This document shows positions 20,201-28,651 of a stretch of 64,000 nt of DNA, in pieces (position 1 is the stretch's first letter; the number at the start of each line of letters is the position of its first letter). The notes beneath the pieces were generated by a model. That model was given only the letters and a program-made list of their open reading frames with translations. It was not told the DNA's origin and ran no database searches. The position numbers and the translations under genes were made by a program. Source of the DNA: Terripilifer ovatus (GTDB lineage: Bacteria; Pseudomonadota; Alphaproteobacteria; Rhizobiales; Beijerinckiaceae); NCBI GenBank assembly GCA_029222685.1, contig JARHVB010000085.1:124001-188000 (forward strand), read 5' to 3'.

Positions 20201-21490
20201 GCCGAGGCCCGCGCCCGCGCCAAGGCCGCGGCCGCGGCTCTGGCGGCGGCGGAAACGGTTGACGAGACCAGGAGCCTTGGCGCCATCGGCCGTGCCCGCG
20301 CCTTCCTCAATCAGCGCAAGCGGCCGATCCTGCTGAGCCTTGCGGGCATCGTGCTGGCGCTCGGCGCCTTGACGGTGATGCGCTCTATGAGCGAGGCGCC
20401 GCCGCCTGATCGCGCGACGGTCGGGGCGCTGCAACCCATCCAGCGCGACGCGTCGCAAAAGATTCAAACGCAGGCCTGGACGAAGGGGCGTCCGGCATCG
20501 GCTGGCAACAGCTCGCCGGTCACGGCGGACGAAGTCGCCGCGCTCGGCAATAATTTCGTCCGCGATCCAAATCCGGTCGCACCGAGCGAAACCTCGTCGT
20601 TCAAGCTGCCGCCGCAGCAACAGGCTTTGGCTAAGCCCGACGCCAAGACTGATGCGGCCAAGACTGATGCGGCAAAGACTGATGCGGCCAAGCTCGATGC
20701 ATCACCCGTCGGTTCGATCCCCGAGGAAACCAAGGGATTGCCGATGGCGCTGCCGTCGGCGCCCAAGGGCACCGATCTTCGCACCGCTGCCACGGGTGGA
20801 AATCCGGCCGCCCAGTTCGAACTTGCCGCGCGTCTGTTCGAAGGCCGCACCATGCCGCGCGATCTCGCCCAGGCGGCGCAATGGTTCGAGAAGGCGGCCC
20901 TGCAGGATTTCGCGCCGGCGCAATACCGGCTCGGCTCGCTTTATGAAAAGGGCCTCGGCGTCACGCGTGATACCGCCCGGGCGAAAACGCTCTATCAACG
21001 CGCCGCCGATCACGGCAACATCCGCGCCATGCACAATCTTGCGGTACTCTACGCCGAAGGCGCCGACGGGAAGCCTGATTATGCTGCCGCCGCGCAATGG
21101 TTCCGCAAGGCTGCGGAATATGGCGTACGCGACAGCCAGTACAATCTCGCCATTCTCTATGCCCGCGGTCTCGGCACAGCGCAGGATATCTCGCAATCAT
21201 GGGTCTGGTTCTCGCTGGCCGCCGCGCAGGGCGACGAGGATGCCGGCAAGAAACGCAACGATGTCGCCGCGCGTCTCAATGCGCCGCAGCTCGCTGCCGC
21301 CAAGGCGATCGTCGACAATTTCAAGCCGCGCGTCGGCGACAAGGCGTCGAACGAAGTCACGGCACCAGCGGGCGGCTGGGATCAGCAACCGGCGACCGCG
21401 AGCAGCCCCAGGCCTGAGAACAAGCCAGAGACCAAAACCGAGAAGCGCTCGGCCCAACCGGCGCCGCGTCCGAGGATGACGGCGCTCTGA
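17267..21490 (+). CDS. PodJ-like polar localisation factor with Sel1 repeats
   Basis: A 1407-residue membrane protein. The N-terminus MNKAVPWSIKGVDFNAREAA is the typical start of rhizobial PodJ-like proteins. Residues ~30-1000 are charged, alanine-rich and largely coiled-coil, with many LEQRVE-like heptads. A single membrane segment at about 1018-1037 (PILLSLAGIVLALGALTVM) follows. After a low-complexity linker with a repeated 5-residue unit (~1126-1142), about four Sel1/TPR-like repeats occupy ~1165-1340 (AAQFELAARLFEGR, APAQYRLGSLYEKGLGV, IRAMHNLAVLYAEG, RDSQYNLAILYARGLGT). Expected orientation is N-terminus in the cytoplasm and Sel1 part in the periplasm, as in Caulobacter PodJ, which organises a cell pole. 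No enzyme domain is seen. Confidence 0.85.
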   Translation: MNKAVPWSIKGVDFNAREAAREAARRSGMSLGEWLNSVIADQADELGIDPEDIDDTQRVEAVSRRLAHMAPRDHYRGAPSVERNEPSFDEDQEEQEEQNQRVARRSERRAAVRMRYEDARSAPEPEPAQGNDYPRGQRRAAPRDSYRQERRSPDQERRAPAYDAPYDEAPDLRAQRDADALLDEAVRGLERGSRRHQAQTNATLDKFSQRLAELEAHLNERAEQVAARRDESREERRAKYKAAKRDESQPVNSPSEDHMAAIDRKLSRLVARLESRDEPAPARTSPHALDFARIEEKLNALLSQQSVAPPAEPAGPRFSTPRPPSRQPLADALSQITRRQRDLEDQAGTTLAARGSPAPRLQDTYFPEPRLQQDLAADLRPPQESPQLTALQKDIANLAASIETIRTELSQRASVVQAAPSEIDLLRKQIGEMNAAVAALAPREAFASLESATRELIQRVESSRQEGVRETILEPIETLVSHLQRAMAEFSPRATIDTIKREIGVIAQNVATVGSASVDTATLAKLNDQTREIRDLLVAAAARPMPIDNIERQVTGLAQRMDLIAQRGSTPSGSQAVSESVEAIRATIERTLPTALLHTLEQRVEALGRKIDEAVYAEQQPAAPIETRALEEMMRDIAARLDRPQTVVNNDLSQLEDSMRELARRVDTAGQQGATPAAFDALQEQIERLAHRLDQSDASLGKLPDLHRSIADIIGMLEENRVASVNAAEKAAREALSQIGAVGAQDNALRAQIAQEIASLRNGQDATDRKTRATLTAVHETLEKVVDRLAMIEDGIDHKPSLPRATLDPLVQASNAPADFDDPSATLASGQAPSFARPASTSAYADEPSAKGLGRQVSGDDILRASRVDPAQRPMRAPPAEAPPVNLEDNILLEPGSGSTPPRRSQAAAGRSESTRGVQQAAAQAAAFELDETPGSAQQSFIAAARRAREAAISESAGQARSSARGEAPQRASSDNTLAEARARAKAAAAALAAAETVDETRSLGAIGRARAFLNQRKRPILLSLAGIVLALGALTVMRSMSEAPPPDRATVGALQPIQRDASQKIQTQAWTKGRPASAGNSSPVTADEVAALGNNFVRDPNPVAPSETSSFKLPPQQQALAKPDAKTDAAKTDAAKTDAAKLDASPVGSIPEETKGLPMALPSAPKGTDLRTAATGGNPAAQFELAARLFEGRTMPRDLAQAAQWFEKAALQDFAPAQYRLGSLYEKGLGVTRDTARAKTLYQRAADHGNIRAMHNLAVLYAEGADGKPDYAAAAQWFRKAAEYGVRDSQYNLAILYARGLGTAQDISQSWVWFSLAAAQGDEDAGKKRNDVAARLNAPQLAAAKAIVDNFKPRVGDKASNEVTAPAGGWDQQPATASSPRPENKPETKTEKRSAQPAPRPRMTAL
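20645..20692 (+). repeat. 15-bp tandem repeat inside the PodJ-like gene
   Basis: Three consecutive copies of AAGACTGATGCGGCC (the middle one ending in A) and a partial fourth. They encode repeated KTDAA units in the linker between the membrane segment and the Sel1 repeats. In-frame length variation between strains is likely. Confidence 0.85.
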
Positions 21491-21699
21491 ACAGAAGCTG
21501 TATTTGTCGACTTGTTTGATCAGATTATTGGTCGATAAATAAACTTAGCGAAGCTTGCGAAGGGGGCTTGCTTTCGCCTGGGTGTTCTTGCATTGCCGGC
21601 GCGCGCGTCAGGCGTTTCGTCATTGAAGCATCGTCCGGATCGTGCCTTTCTGGCGGCCGTTCAACGAGCGGGCCGCAGCGCTGTATCGCGGGACGTCGC

Positions 21700-22623
21700 G
21701 TGGAAATCTATCTGCCTATTGCCGAAATGCCGGTGGATGTTTTTCTCATTCTCGGAATGGGCGTTGCCGTCGGCTTCATCTCCGGCATGTTCGGTGTCGG
21801 CGGCGGCTTTCTGCTGACGCCGCTCTTGATCTTCGTCGGCATTCCGCCTGCCGTGGTTGTCGCCACGCAGGGGCCGCAGATCGCCGCATCGTCGATGACG
21901 GGCGCGCTCGCCTACTGGCGGCGCAAGGCGATCGACTTCAAGCTCGGCGGCGTGCTGCTCGCCGGCGGCCTGATCGGCACTTTGCTTGGCGTCCTGTTCT
22001 TCAACCAGATGCGACGCATCGGCCAGTTGGAGACGGTCATCACGATTTCCTATGTCGTTCTGCTCGGCGGCGTCGGCACTCTGGTCTCATGGGAGAGCCT
22101 GCGGGCCGTCGCGATGGCCCACAAAGGCCCGGTCAAGCGGCGCCGGGCCGGGCGACATGCCTGGTATGAAGGCCTGCCGCTGAAATGGCGGTTCCAGCGC
22201 TCCGGACTCTACATCAGCGTCATTCCCATCCTTTTCATCGCTGCCCTGATCGGCTTCGCCGGCGCGGTGCTCGGCATCGGCGGCGGCTTCATCCTGGTGC
22301 CGGCGCTCATCTACATCTTCCGCGTTCCGGCCCAGATCGTCGTCGGCACCAGCCTGTTCCAGATCCTGTTCACCATGCTGGCCGCGACCGTCCTGCATGC
22401 CTCGACCAATCATTCGGTCGATCTGTTCCTCGCTTTGATTCTGATGGTCGGCGGCGTCTTCGGCGCACAGTTCGGCGCCCGCACCGGCGCGCAGATCCGC
22501 AGCGATTACTTCCGTGTGCTTCTTGGCCTGCTGATCCTGTCCGTCGCCGTGCGTTTCGCCACCGATGTCCTGACAACGCCGAAGGAACCCTTCTCGGCGA
22601 CGTTGACGGAAACGGTGCGATGA
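21700..22623 (+). CDS. Sulfite exporter TauE/SafE family permease
   Basis: A polytopic inner-membrane protein of 307 residues with about eight hydrophobic segments. The two family hallmarks are visible as FISGMFGVGGGFLLTPLLIF near residue 28 and FAGAVLGIGGGFILVPALIY in the second half. TauE/SafE proteins move sulfite, sulfonates or other organic anions. I chose the GTG at 21700 (then EIYLPIAEMPVDVF), preceded by GGGAC; frame further upstream reads like non-coding sequence. Its stop overlaps the ATG of the next gene (ATGA), indicating translational coupling. Confidence 0.88.
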   Translation: MEIYLPIAEMPVDVFLILGMGVAVGFISGMFGVGGGFLLTPLLIFVGIPPAVVVATQGPQIAASSMTGALAYWRRKAIDFKLGGVLLAGGLIGTLLGVLFFNQMRRIGQLETVITISYVVLLGGVGTLVSWESLRAVAMAHKGPVKRRRAGRHAWYEGLPLKWRFQRSGLYISVIPILFIAALIGFAGAVLGIGGGFILVPALIYIFRVPAQIVVGTSLFQILFTMLAATVLHASTNHSVDLFLALILMVGGVFGAQFGARTGAQIRSDYFRVLLGLLILSVAVRFATDVLTTPKEPFSATLTETVR

Positions 22624-23378
22624 AGAGCCTGCGCGCGCTTGTTCTGCTGTGTCTGGTCGCAAGTCCGATGGCGCATGCCGAAACGCTCGTCACTTCGTTG
22701 TCACGCGAGAATGTTCTCATCCAGTCGAATTTTGCCGGCGAACGCCTGTCGCTGTTCGGCGTCATCGATCGCGGCGGCGACAATCGCGCGCCGCCTGGCG
22801 CATATGATGCCGTCGTCACCGTGCGCGGACCGCGCGGTGCGGTCACGGTGCGCCGGAAAGATCGTTTCGGGCCGATGTGGCTCAATCTCGACGAGCGCCG
22901 CTATATCGCCATTCCGGCTTTCCTCGAAGTATTGTCGAACCGCGCCCTGCCGTTGATCGCCCAGGCGCCGCTGCGCGAGGAACTGCGCCTCGGCCTCGAT
23001 GCGCAGGTGCCGCAGCAGATCGCCTCGCGCGCCGCCAACGATCCGCGTTTCCGCGACGCGCTGCAGCGTCTGCGCAAGGAGCAGGACCTGTTCCGCGAAA
23101 GCGCCAGCGGAGTGAAGTTCATCGCGCCGAACGTGTTTCAGGCGGCGATCGAACTTCCGGGCAAGGCGCCGATCGGCAATTACGACATCGACGTCGCCGT
23201 CTTCGTCAACGGTGCGCTGGTGGCGCGCGGCACGTCCAGTTTCCGCGTCGCCAAGACGGCGGTCGAACAGACGGTCGCCACTCTTGCCGCCGACCATGGC
23301 GTGCTGTTCGGCATCGGCATGTCGATCCTCTCGCTGTTCATCGGCTGGCTCGCCAGCGTCATCTTCAGGCGCGATTGA
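22620..23378 (+). CDS. TIGR02186-type exported membrane-anchored protein
   Basis: A 252-residue protein of unknown function with a signal peptide (residues 1-20, ending MAHA), an extracytoplasmic domain and one C-terminal membrane segment (GIGMSILSLFIGWLASVIF) with a short cytoplasmic tail. It resembles the alphaproteobacterial TIGR02186 family, which is usually found directly after a TauE/SafE permease, as here. The 4-base ATGA overlap suggests the two proteins work together, perhaps as a permease and its accessory subunit. That function is inferred from neighbourhood only. Confidence 0.8.
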   Translation: MKSLRALVLLCLVASPMAHAETLVTSLSRENVLIQSNFAGERLSLFGVIDRGGDNRAPPGAYDAVVTVRGPRGAVTVRRKDRFGPMWLNLDERRYIAIPAFLEVLSNRALPLIAQAPLREELRLGLDAQVPQQIASRAANDPRFRDALQRLRKEQDLFRESASGVKFIAPNVFQAAIELPGKAPIGNYDIDVAVFVNGALVARGTSSFRVAKTAVEQTVATLAADHGVLFGIGMSILSLFIGWLASVIFRRD

Positions 23379-23381
23379 TCT

Positions 23382-23401
23382 CGCCGATAGCGGCGGTTTT
23401 T
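23382..23401 (+). terminator. Short intrinsic terminator after the TauE/TIGR02186 pair
   Basis: Stem CGCCG/CGGCG with loop ATAG, then G and five T, beginning four bases after the stop codon. The stem is short but position and T-run fit. Confidence 0.6.
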
Positions 23402-23474
23402 AAGAAAATTCAACGCGAGCGGGCAAATCTGGCAGGCTGTCGTCAAACTTGACTCGGAGAAACCTACTTTACAC

Positions 23475-23480
23475 TATAAT
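23475..23480 (+). promoter_or_regulatory. Candidate -10 element for the Gly/Ser-rich nuclease-like gene
   Basis: A perfect TATAAT about 93 bases before the start codon. The nearest -35-like hexamer, TTGACT at 23449-23454, has a 20-base spacer instead of 17, so the promoter is uncertain. It indicates the gene is transcribed on its own after the terminator. Confidence 0.4.
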
Positions 23481-23572
23481 CAGCCGGCGCGCTGATCTCC
23501 GGCATATGCAAAGGTGCTGTCAGGGCACTCCTGCGGCATCCCTCCTTCATTCGTTCAACTGACGAGGCTCCC

Positions 23573-25252
23573 ATGCCCCCAGTTAATGCGGTCATGCTCG
23601 GTTATGAAGGAACGACGACCATCTACGAGGAATCGTCGGAAGAAAAGGAGGGGAGCGGTGGCTCCCTTGGCAGCGCGGGTTCAAGTTCAGGCGGGTTTGG
23701 TGAAGAGGTAACGGTTTACGCCGGCAGCTCCGGCAGTTCCGGTGGCGGCTCGTCATCATCCAGCAGTGGCGTTGAGATTACCGCGAGCCCTGCCGATGCC
23801 GCTGAAGAGGCGCTGGAGCGACGGCTGGCGGAGGGAAACGGGACACCGGACGAAGCCCTGGCTTTCTTTCAGCGATACGGCCATCCCGAGTTATCAACCC
23901 TCCCGACGTGGGATTCATCCATTCGCAAATGGGTGTTTCCACAAGCGACCGCCAGAGGGTCTTCCGGCTCCATCGGCTTTGCGACCACCGGCTCGTCAGG
24001 TTCCAGGTCTGGCTCCTCGTCCGGTCCAGGCGGCAATACCGGAGGCGGGGAAAGTACGGCTTCTGGAAACGGCGGCGGTGCCGAGGTCAATCCACATGGA
24101 TCGTGGGGCCCCATCGCCGGTCCCGATGTTGGGATAAAGGGGCCGGGTTCAGATGGCTCGGGGGCCACCGGCTCATCGAAGGGAACGGACGGACCTCCGC
24201 ATGACAATTTCAAAACCGGCACGGGACTGGGCACCTCGATCGGCAGCACGGACGGTTACGAGGGCGGACCGGCCATTGTGGATCCTGACAACGGTGGCGA
24301 CGCCAAGGGCGGCGACAAGCGCGGAGACGATGGCGGAGATAAGGGCTCTGGCGCCGATGGTTACGGTGTCGTGGATGCGGAAGGTTTCGAGGGGCTGAAA
24401 GCGCCCGACGGATCGCCGCTCGTTCCATACCAGGTTCATTTCGCGGATCGCCAGATGGACGGCCTCTTCAGGGATATTCTCGATGAGAACAACCCCATGC
24501 TGGCTCGACTGGCATTGGGATATTTGATCGCCCCCGCCAGCATGGGCGTCCTCGTCGAACGCTATTTCGTGAATGCAATGCTGGCTGCTCCGGCTCATCT
24601 GTATGGCGCTCTGGCATTGGAAAAGGCTGCGGCCGATGCCCTTGCCAGGGGCGATGTCGTTGGCGGCATGGCGGATCACGATGCCGCGACAAAACATTTT
24701 CGGGAGGCGGCGCTCGCGATCGCATCGGTCCTGCCGTTCGGCAGCGAGGCGAAGGCGGCTGAGAAGGGCGTTGTTTATGCCGGGGAACGGTTGATCGATA
24801 TGACGATGCCGGAATGGGCCAAAGCTCAGTCCTGGGTGACAAAAAGCATGTTCGAACATGTGTTCATCGTCGATGGCCAGAAGATCATGGTCGACGGAAT
24901 AATGAGCCGAACAGGAGAAACATTCGTCCAGAATGCCGGTGCGATCATATTGGTCGAAGTAAAGACCAACGGTGCCATCGCCTGGGCTCTGAGAGATTCC
25001 GCCAAAATGGCGGATTTGCTGTGGCAGCTCGACATGTATGTCGGCCTTGCGCAGCGGCTTGAGGTTGGAGGTGTGCGCTATGTCATCGTGGAAGCCACGG
25101 AAGGGGCGCCAATGATGCAGGCGATGCGAGATATTATTGCTCAGCGATATGGGGCGTTGCTTGAATCAGGCTTTATCGAGGTCATTTTCGAACGCCCGCC
25201 GCCGCCCAACTGGCGGGGCCCGAAATGGGTTCCAAAGAAATTCCTTAAGTAG
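23573..25252 (+). CDS. Unrecognised Gly/Ser-rich protein with C-terminal PD-(D/E)XK nuclease-like domain
   Basis: I do not recognise this 559-residue protein as a whole. Residues ~27-66 and ~128-265 are Gly/Ser/Asp-rich and probably disordered, separated by a short helical stretch (72-104). Residues ~285-400 are alpha-helical and alanine-rich. The C-terminal domain (~425-540) has what looks like a PD-(D/E)XK nuclease core: Asp441 in MVDGIMSR, Glu462-Val-Lys464 in ILVEVKTN, and Gln485-Leu-Asp-Met-Tyr489, which matches the QhXXY motif of RecB/Cas4-like nucleases. There is no signal peptide and no RHS, VgrG or haemagglutinin repeat. GC content appears lower than in its neighbours, suggesting transfer. 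GAGG lies five bases before the ATG. No gene follows on this strand, so no immunity partner is visible. It might be a polymorphic-toxin-like effector or a DNA-processing enzyme. Confidence 0.6.
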   Translation: MPPVNAVMLGYEGTTTIYEESSEEKEGSGGSLGSAGSSSGGFGEEVTVYAGSSGSSGGGSSSSSSGVEITASPADAAEEALERRLAEGNGTPDEALAFFQRYGHPELSTLPTWDSSIRKWVFPQATARGSSGSIGFATTGSSGSRSGSSSGPGGNTGGGESTASGNGGGAEVNPHGSWGPIAGPDVGIKGPGSDGSGATGSSKGTDGPPHDNFKTGTGLGTSIGSTDGYEGGPAIVDPDNGGDAKGGDKRGDDGGDKGSGADGYGVVDAEGFEGLKAPDGSPLVPYQVHFADRQMDGLFRDILDENNPMLARLALGYLIAPASMGVLVERYFVNAMLAAPAHLYGALALEKAAADALARGDVVGGMADHDAATKHFREAALAIASVLPFGSEAKAAEKGVVYAGERLIDMTMPEWAKAQSWVTKSMFEHVFIVDGQKIMVDGIMSRTGETFVQNAGAIILVEVKTNGAIAWALRDSAKMADLLWQLDMYVGLAQRLEVGGVRYVIVEATEGAPMMQAMRDIIAQRYGALLESGFIEVIFERPPPPNWRGPKWVPKKFLK

Positions 25253-25262
25253 GAGGCGGATC

Positions 25263-25979
25263 TTAGTCAGGCGCGCAGGCGTGATGCCCAATGCTATACA
25301 CGCGGCGCATGCCCAGCACATGCGCTGTCGGACGGCGCTTCGGAAACAGCGGCGCAAACGCAACATCACGAATGTTCAAGCCGCCCGTATAGGCGCCGAA
25401 CGCCGGCATCACGCAGCGCGATCCGTCGCTGACGAAGCAGCGGCGGCGCACGCTGCCCGAGGGTGAGAACACGCGCGCGGCCGGATGCAGATGCCCGGCG
25501 ATCTCGCCGGGCGCGGCACCGGGCAGCGGCTCGTGGCGCAAGGTCAATGGTCCGACAGCAAGACTGTCGCAAGTTTCGCCGCCGATGCCGGCCGGCGGCG
25601 CGGGATCATGATTGCCGGCGATCCAGACCCACTCGCGGCCGGCCTGCAGCGTGGCGAGTGTTGCCCTGTCGGCATCGCGGATGCGCTCGCCGGCCCGCAT
25701 GTCGTGAAATGAATCGCCCAGCGCGACGATGACTTTCGGCGCATGACGCACGATCAGCGCCGCCAGCCGCGCCAGCGTCGCCGCGGTGTCGTAGGGCGGC
25801 AGCAATTGCCGTCGTGCGGCAAAAGCCGAGCCCTTCTCGAAATGCAGGTCGGCGACGATGAGCATCCGTTCCGCCAAGTGCACGAAGGCGCCGGCCGGGT
25901 CCACATGCAGGCGCACGCCGGCGAGCGTGATCCCGCTCTCGCCGGAATCCCTCTCCTGAACGCCCGCCGCCATGCTCAT
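25263..25979 (-). CDS. pdeM: Ligase-associated DNA damage response phosphoesterase/endonuclease PdeM
   Basis: A 238-residue calcineurin-type metallophosphoesterase of the bacterial ligase-associated repair set. Metal ligands are visible in ADLHFEKG (Asp44, His46), LGDSFHD, GNHD and GHLHP. Its ATG at 25979 overlaps the stop of the helicase gene (ATGA); a second ATG lies two codons later. It is convergent with the Gly/Ser-rich nuclease-like gene, ten bases apart. The physiological substrate is not known, though homologues act as phosphodiesterases. Confidence 0.92.
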   Translation of the reverse strand: MSMAAGVQERDSGESGITLAGVRLHVDPAGAFVHLAERMLIVADLHFEKGSAFAARRQLLPPYDTAATLARLAALIVRHAPKVIVALGDSFHDMRAGERIRDADRATLATLQAGREWVWIAGNHDPAPPAGIGGETCDSLAVGPLTLRHEPLPGAAPGEIAGHLHPAARVFSPSGSVRRRCFVSDGSRCVMPAFGAYTGGLNIRDVAFAPLFPKRRPTAHVLGMRRVYSIGHHACAPD

Positions 25980-28606
25980 TCGCCCAATGCCTCGCGTACT
26001 AGATCCTCGGCCGCCTCGGCCAGGACATGCTCCTGCGCCTCGCCGTAAACCGGTTCGCGGCCGATTTCCAGCATGATAGGCACCGCGAGGGGTGAAATGC
26101 GATGCAGAGGCTTGTGGATGATTCGGCCCTTCACCCGCGCCAGCATATCTGCCAGGCGCGAAAGGTCGAGCAGGCCGGTCAGCGCGTCGTCGCGTGCGCC
26201 GCGCAGCAGAATGTGGTCCGGCTGGTGCCGGCGCAGCACGTCGTAGACCAGATCGGTCGAAATCGTCACCTGTCGGCCGGATTTCTCCTTGCCGGGATAG
26301 CGCCGCTCGATGAGGCCGGCGACGACGGCGCAATTGCGGAAGGTGCGCTTCATCAGCGCCGATTCCTGCAACCATTCTTCCAGATCGTCGCCCAGCATGT
26401 CTTCGCCGAACAGGGCGTCGGCGCTCAACTTGCCCGATGCGAGCCGGCCGCCGACATCGCCCAGCGACCACACGGCGATGGCATAGTCATTGGCGACAAA
26501 GCCCATCGGCTTCAGCCCCAGCCGCTCCATGCGCCGGGTCAGCAGCATGCCGAGCGTCTGATGCGCCAGCCGCCCTTCGAATGGATAGGCGACAAGGAAG
26601 AACCGGTTGCCGCGCGGAAACGTCTCGAGCAATAGGTCGCCGGCCGGCGGCAGCATGGAGAAATGCCGCTGCAGTTCCAGCCATTCGGCGACCTGTCCGG
26701 GCAGGGTACTCCAGGCTTGCGGGCTCGACAGCAACTGCCGCACGCGCTGCGCCAGCCAGGTCGAGAGCGGAAACTTGCCGCCGGCGTAGGACGGCACCTT
26801 CGGCGCATCGGAATTGGCGCGCGCCACCAGGGCCTCGTTCTCGACGATGCCCTGCAGCGACAGGATTTCGCCGCCGAACAGGAACGTATCGCCGGGACTG
26901 AGCGTCTCCAGGAAATATTCCTCGATCTGGCCGAGCACACGCCCGCCGCGCGTCAACGGTCCCGTATAGGTCGGCTTGCCGGAACTGCCCTGCAGCTTTG
27001 CCGGGTACCACAGGTTTCCAAACACGGGCGAAGGCTGGCGAACCTGCGCCGGCGCCGCCTGTTTGCGGCCGCGCACGAGCCTCACTTTCAGCATGTCGGA
27101 TTCAACGATCGTGCCGACATTCATGCGATAGGATTGCGCCACCTTCTGGTTCGCGACCCGCCACAGGCCGTCCTTTGCCCGCTTGATCTTCGCGAACCGG
27201 TCATAGGTCTTCAGCGCATAGCCGCCGGTGGCGACGAAATCGACGGCATCGTCGAAGTCCTTGCGCGGCAGATCGGAATAGGGTTCGGCCGATATCACCT
27301 CGCCATAGAGATCGTCGGCATCGAACGGCGCGGCACAGGCCATGCCGAGGATGTGCTGACACAGCACGTCGAGGCTGCCGGTGCGGCGCGGCGGCGTATC
27401 CTGCTCGCCGGCCTTGGCCGCATCGATGGCGGCGCGGCATTCCAGCACTTCGAACCGGTTCGACGGCACGAGCAGAGCACGCGATGGTTCATCGAGACGG
27501 TGATTGGCGCGGCCGATGCGCTGCGCGATGCGGCTCGCGCCTTTCGGCGCGCCGACATTGATGACGAGATCGACATCGCCCCAGTCGATGCCGAGATCGA
27601 GCGTCGAGGTGCAGACGACAGCTTTCAGGCGGCCCTGCACCATGGCTTCCTCGACCCGCCGCCGCTGGCCGGCATCGAGCGAACCGTGATGCAGCGCGAT
27701 CGACAGATTGTCTTCGTTGATCGTCCACAACTGCTGGAACACCGCTTCGGCCTGCGCGCGCGTGTTGACGAAGACGAGGCTCATTCGCGCGCTCTTGATG
27801 GCCGCATAGATCTCCGCCATTGCATGGGCGCCGCCATGGCCGGACCATGGCAGGTGCTCGCGCGTGTCGAGCATCCTTATGTCGGCGGCAGCTCCGGCCG
27901 GCGTGGTGACGAGGGCAGAGAGCGCGGGGTTGCCGGGTGTCTGCGCCACGAGATAGCGGCGCAATTCATCCGGGTCGCGCACCGTGGCCGACAGGCCGAC
28001 GGTCGTCATGGCGGGCGCGATCCGGCGCAGCCGGGCGAGACCCAGTGCGAGGAGATCACCGCGTTTCGAGGTGACGATGGAATGCAACTCGTCGAGCACC
28101 ACGCGCCGCAGCGTGCTGAACAGATAGTCCGCATCGGCGGTCGCCAGCAGCAGCGCCAGTTGCTCGGGCGTGGTCAGCAGGATGTCGGGCGGATGGCGAC
28201 GCTGGCGCATGCGCTTCGACGCCGACGTGTCGCCTGTGCGCGTTTCGATGCGCACCGGCAGATGCATGTCGGCGACCGGCGTTTCGAGATTGCGCGCCAC
28301 GTCGACCGCCAGCGCCTTGAGCGGCGAAATGTACAGCGTGTGCAGGCCGCTGCGGTTGCGCGGCGTCTGCAGGTCGACAAGGCTCGGCAGGAAACCGGCC
28401 AAGGTCTTGCCGGCGCCCGTCGGCGCGATCAGCAGCGCGCTTTCGCCGCCGCGCGCTTTTTCCAGCAGTTCGAGTTGATGCCGGCGCGGCTGCCAGCCCC
28501 GGCTGGCGAACCACTCGACGAAGCGCGGCGGCAAGTTCGCCGCGGCATTGCCGGCGGCAGCCTTTCCGGACGTCGTTTTCCGAGAGGTAGCTTTGGGTTT
28601 ATTCAC
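25976..28606 (-). CDS. Ligase-associated DNA damage response DEXH box helicase (Lhr-like)
   Basis: An 876-residue superfamily 2 helicase. Walker A is APTGAGKT at 61-68, the DEXH box is DELH at 172-175, and the C-terminal RecA domain has QRIGRANHR. The Lhr-core winged-helix and beta-barrel part follows. Members occur with an ATP-dependent ligase, an exonuclease and PdeM, and the group is assigned to DNA repair. Here it forms a two-gene unit with pdeM, divergent from the exonuclease-ligase pair at 30199-32897. Confidence 0.93.
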   Translation of the reverse strand: MNKPKATSRKTTSGKAAAGNAAANLPPRFVEWFASRGWQPRRHQLELLEKARGGESALLIAPTGAGKTLAGFLPSLVDLQTPRNRSGLHTLYISPLKALAVDVARNLETPVADMHLPVRIETRTGDTSASKRMRQRRHPPDILLTTPEQLALLLATADADYLFSTLRRVVLDELHSIVTSKRGDLLALGLARLRRIAPAMTTVGLSATVRDPDELRRYLVAQTPGNPALSALVTTPAGAAADIRMLDTREHLPWSGHGGAHAMAEIYAAIKSARMSLVFVNTRAQAEAVFQQLWTINEDNLSIALHHGSLDAGQRRRVEEAMVQGRLKAVVCTSTLDLGIDWGDVDLVINVGAPKGASRIAQRIGRANHRLDEPSRALLVPSNRFEVLECRAAIDAAKAGEQDTPPRRTGSLDVLCQHILGMACAAPFDADDLYGEVISAEPYSDLPRKDFDDAVDFVATGGYALKTYDRFAKIKRAKDGLWRVANQKVAQSYRMNVGTIVESDMLKVRLVRGRKQAAPAQVRQPSPVFGNLWYPAKLQGSSGKPTYTGPLTRGGRVLGQIEEYFLETLSPGDTFLFGGEILSLQGIVENEALVARANSDAPKVPSYAGGKFPLSTWLAQRVRQLLSSPQAWSTLPGQVAEWLELQRHFSMLPPAGDLLLETFPRGNRFFLVAYPFEGRLAHQTLGMLLTRRMERLGLKPMGFVANDYAIAVWSLGDVGGRLASGKLSADALFGEDMLGDDLEEWLQESALMKRTFRNCAVVAGLIERRYPGKEKSGRQVTISTDLVYDVLRRHQPDHILLRGARDDALTGLLDLSRLADMLARVKGRIIHKPLHRISPLAVPIMLEIGREPVYGEAQEHVLAEAAEDLVREALGE

Positions 28607-28651
28607 AGAGGCGCCGGTTTGCGGACAGTGTTGCCCGATCAGACAGCTAAA

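Noticed and set aside
23573-25252. Firm call of a secreted polymorphic toxin with immunity gene
   Set aside because: There is no signal peptide, RHS, PAAR, VgrG, LXG or two-partner secretion marker, and no small gene follows on the same strand before the convergent pdeM.
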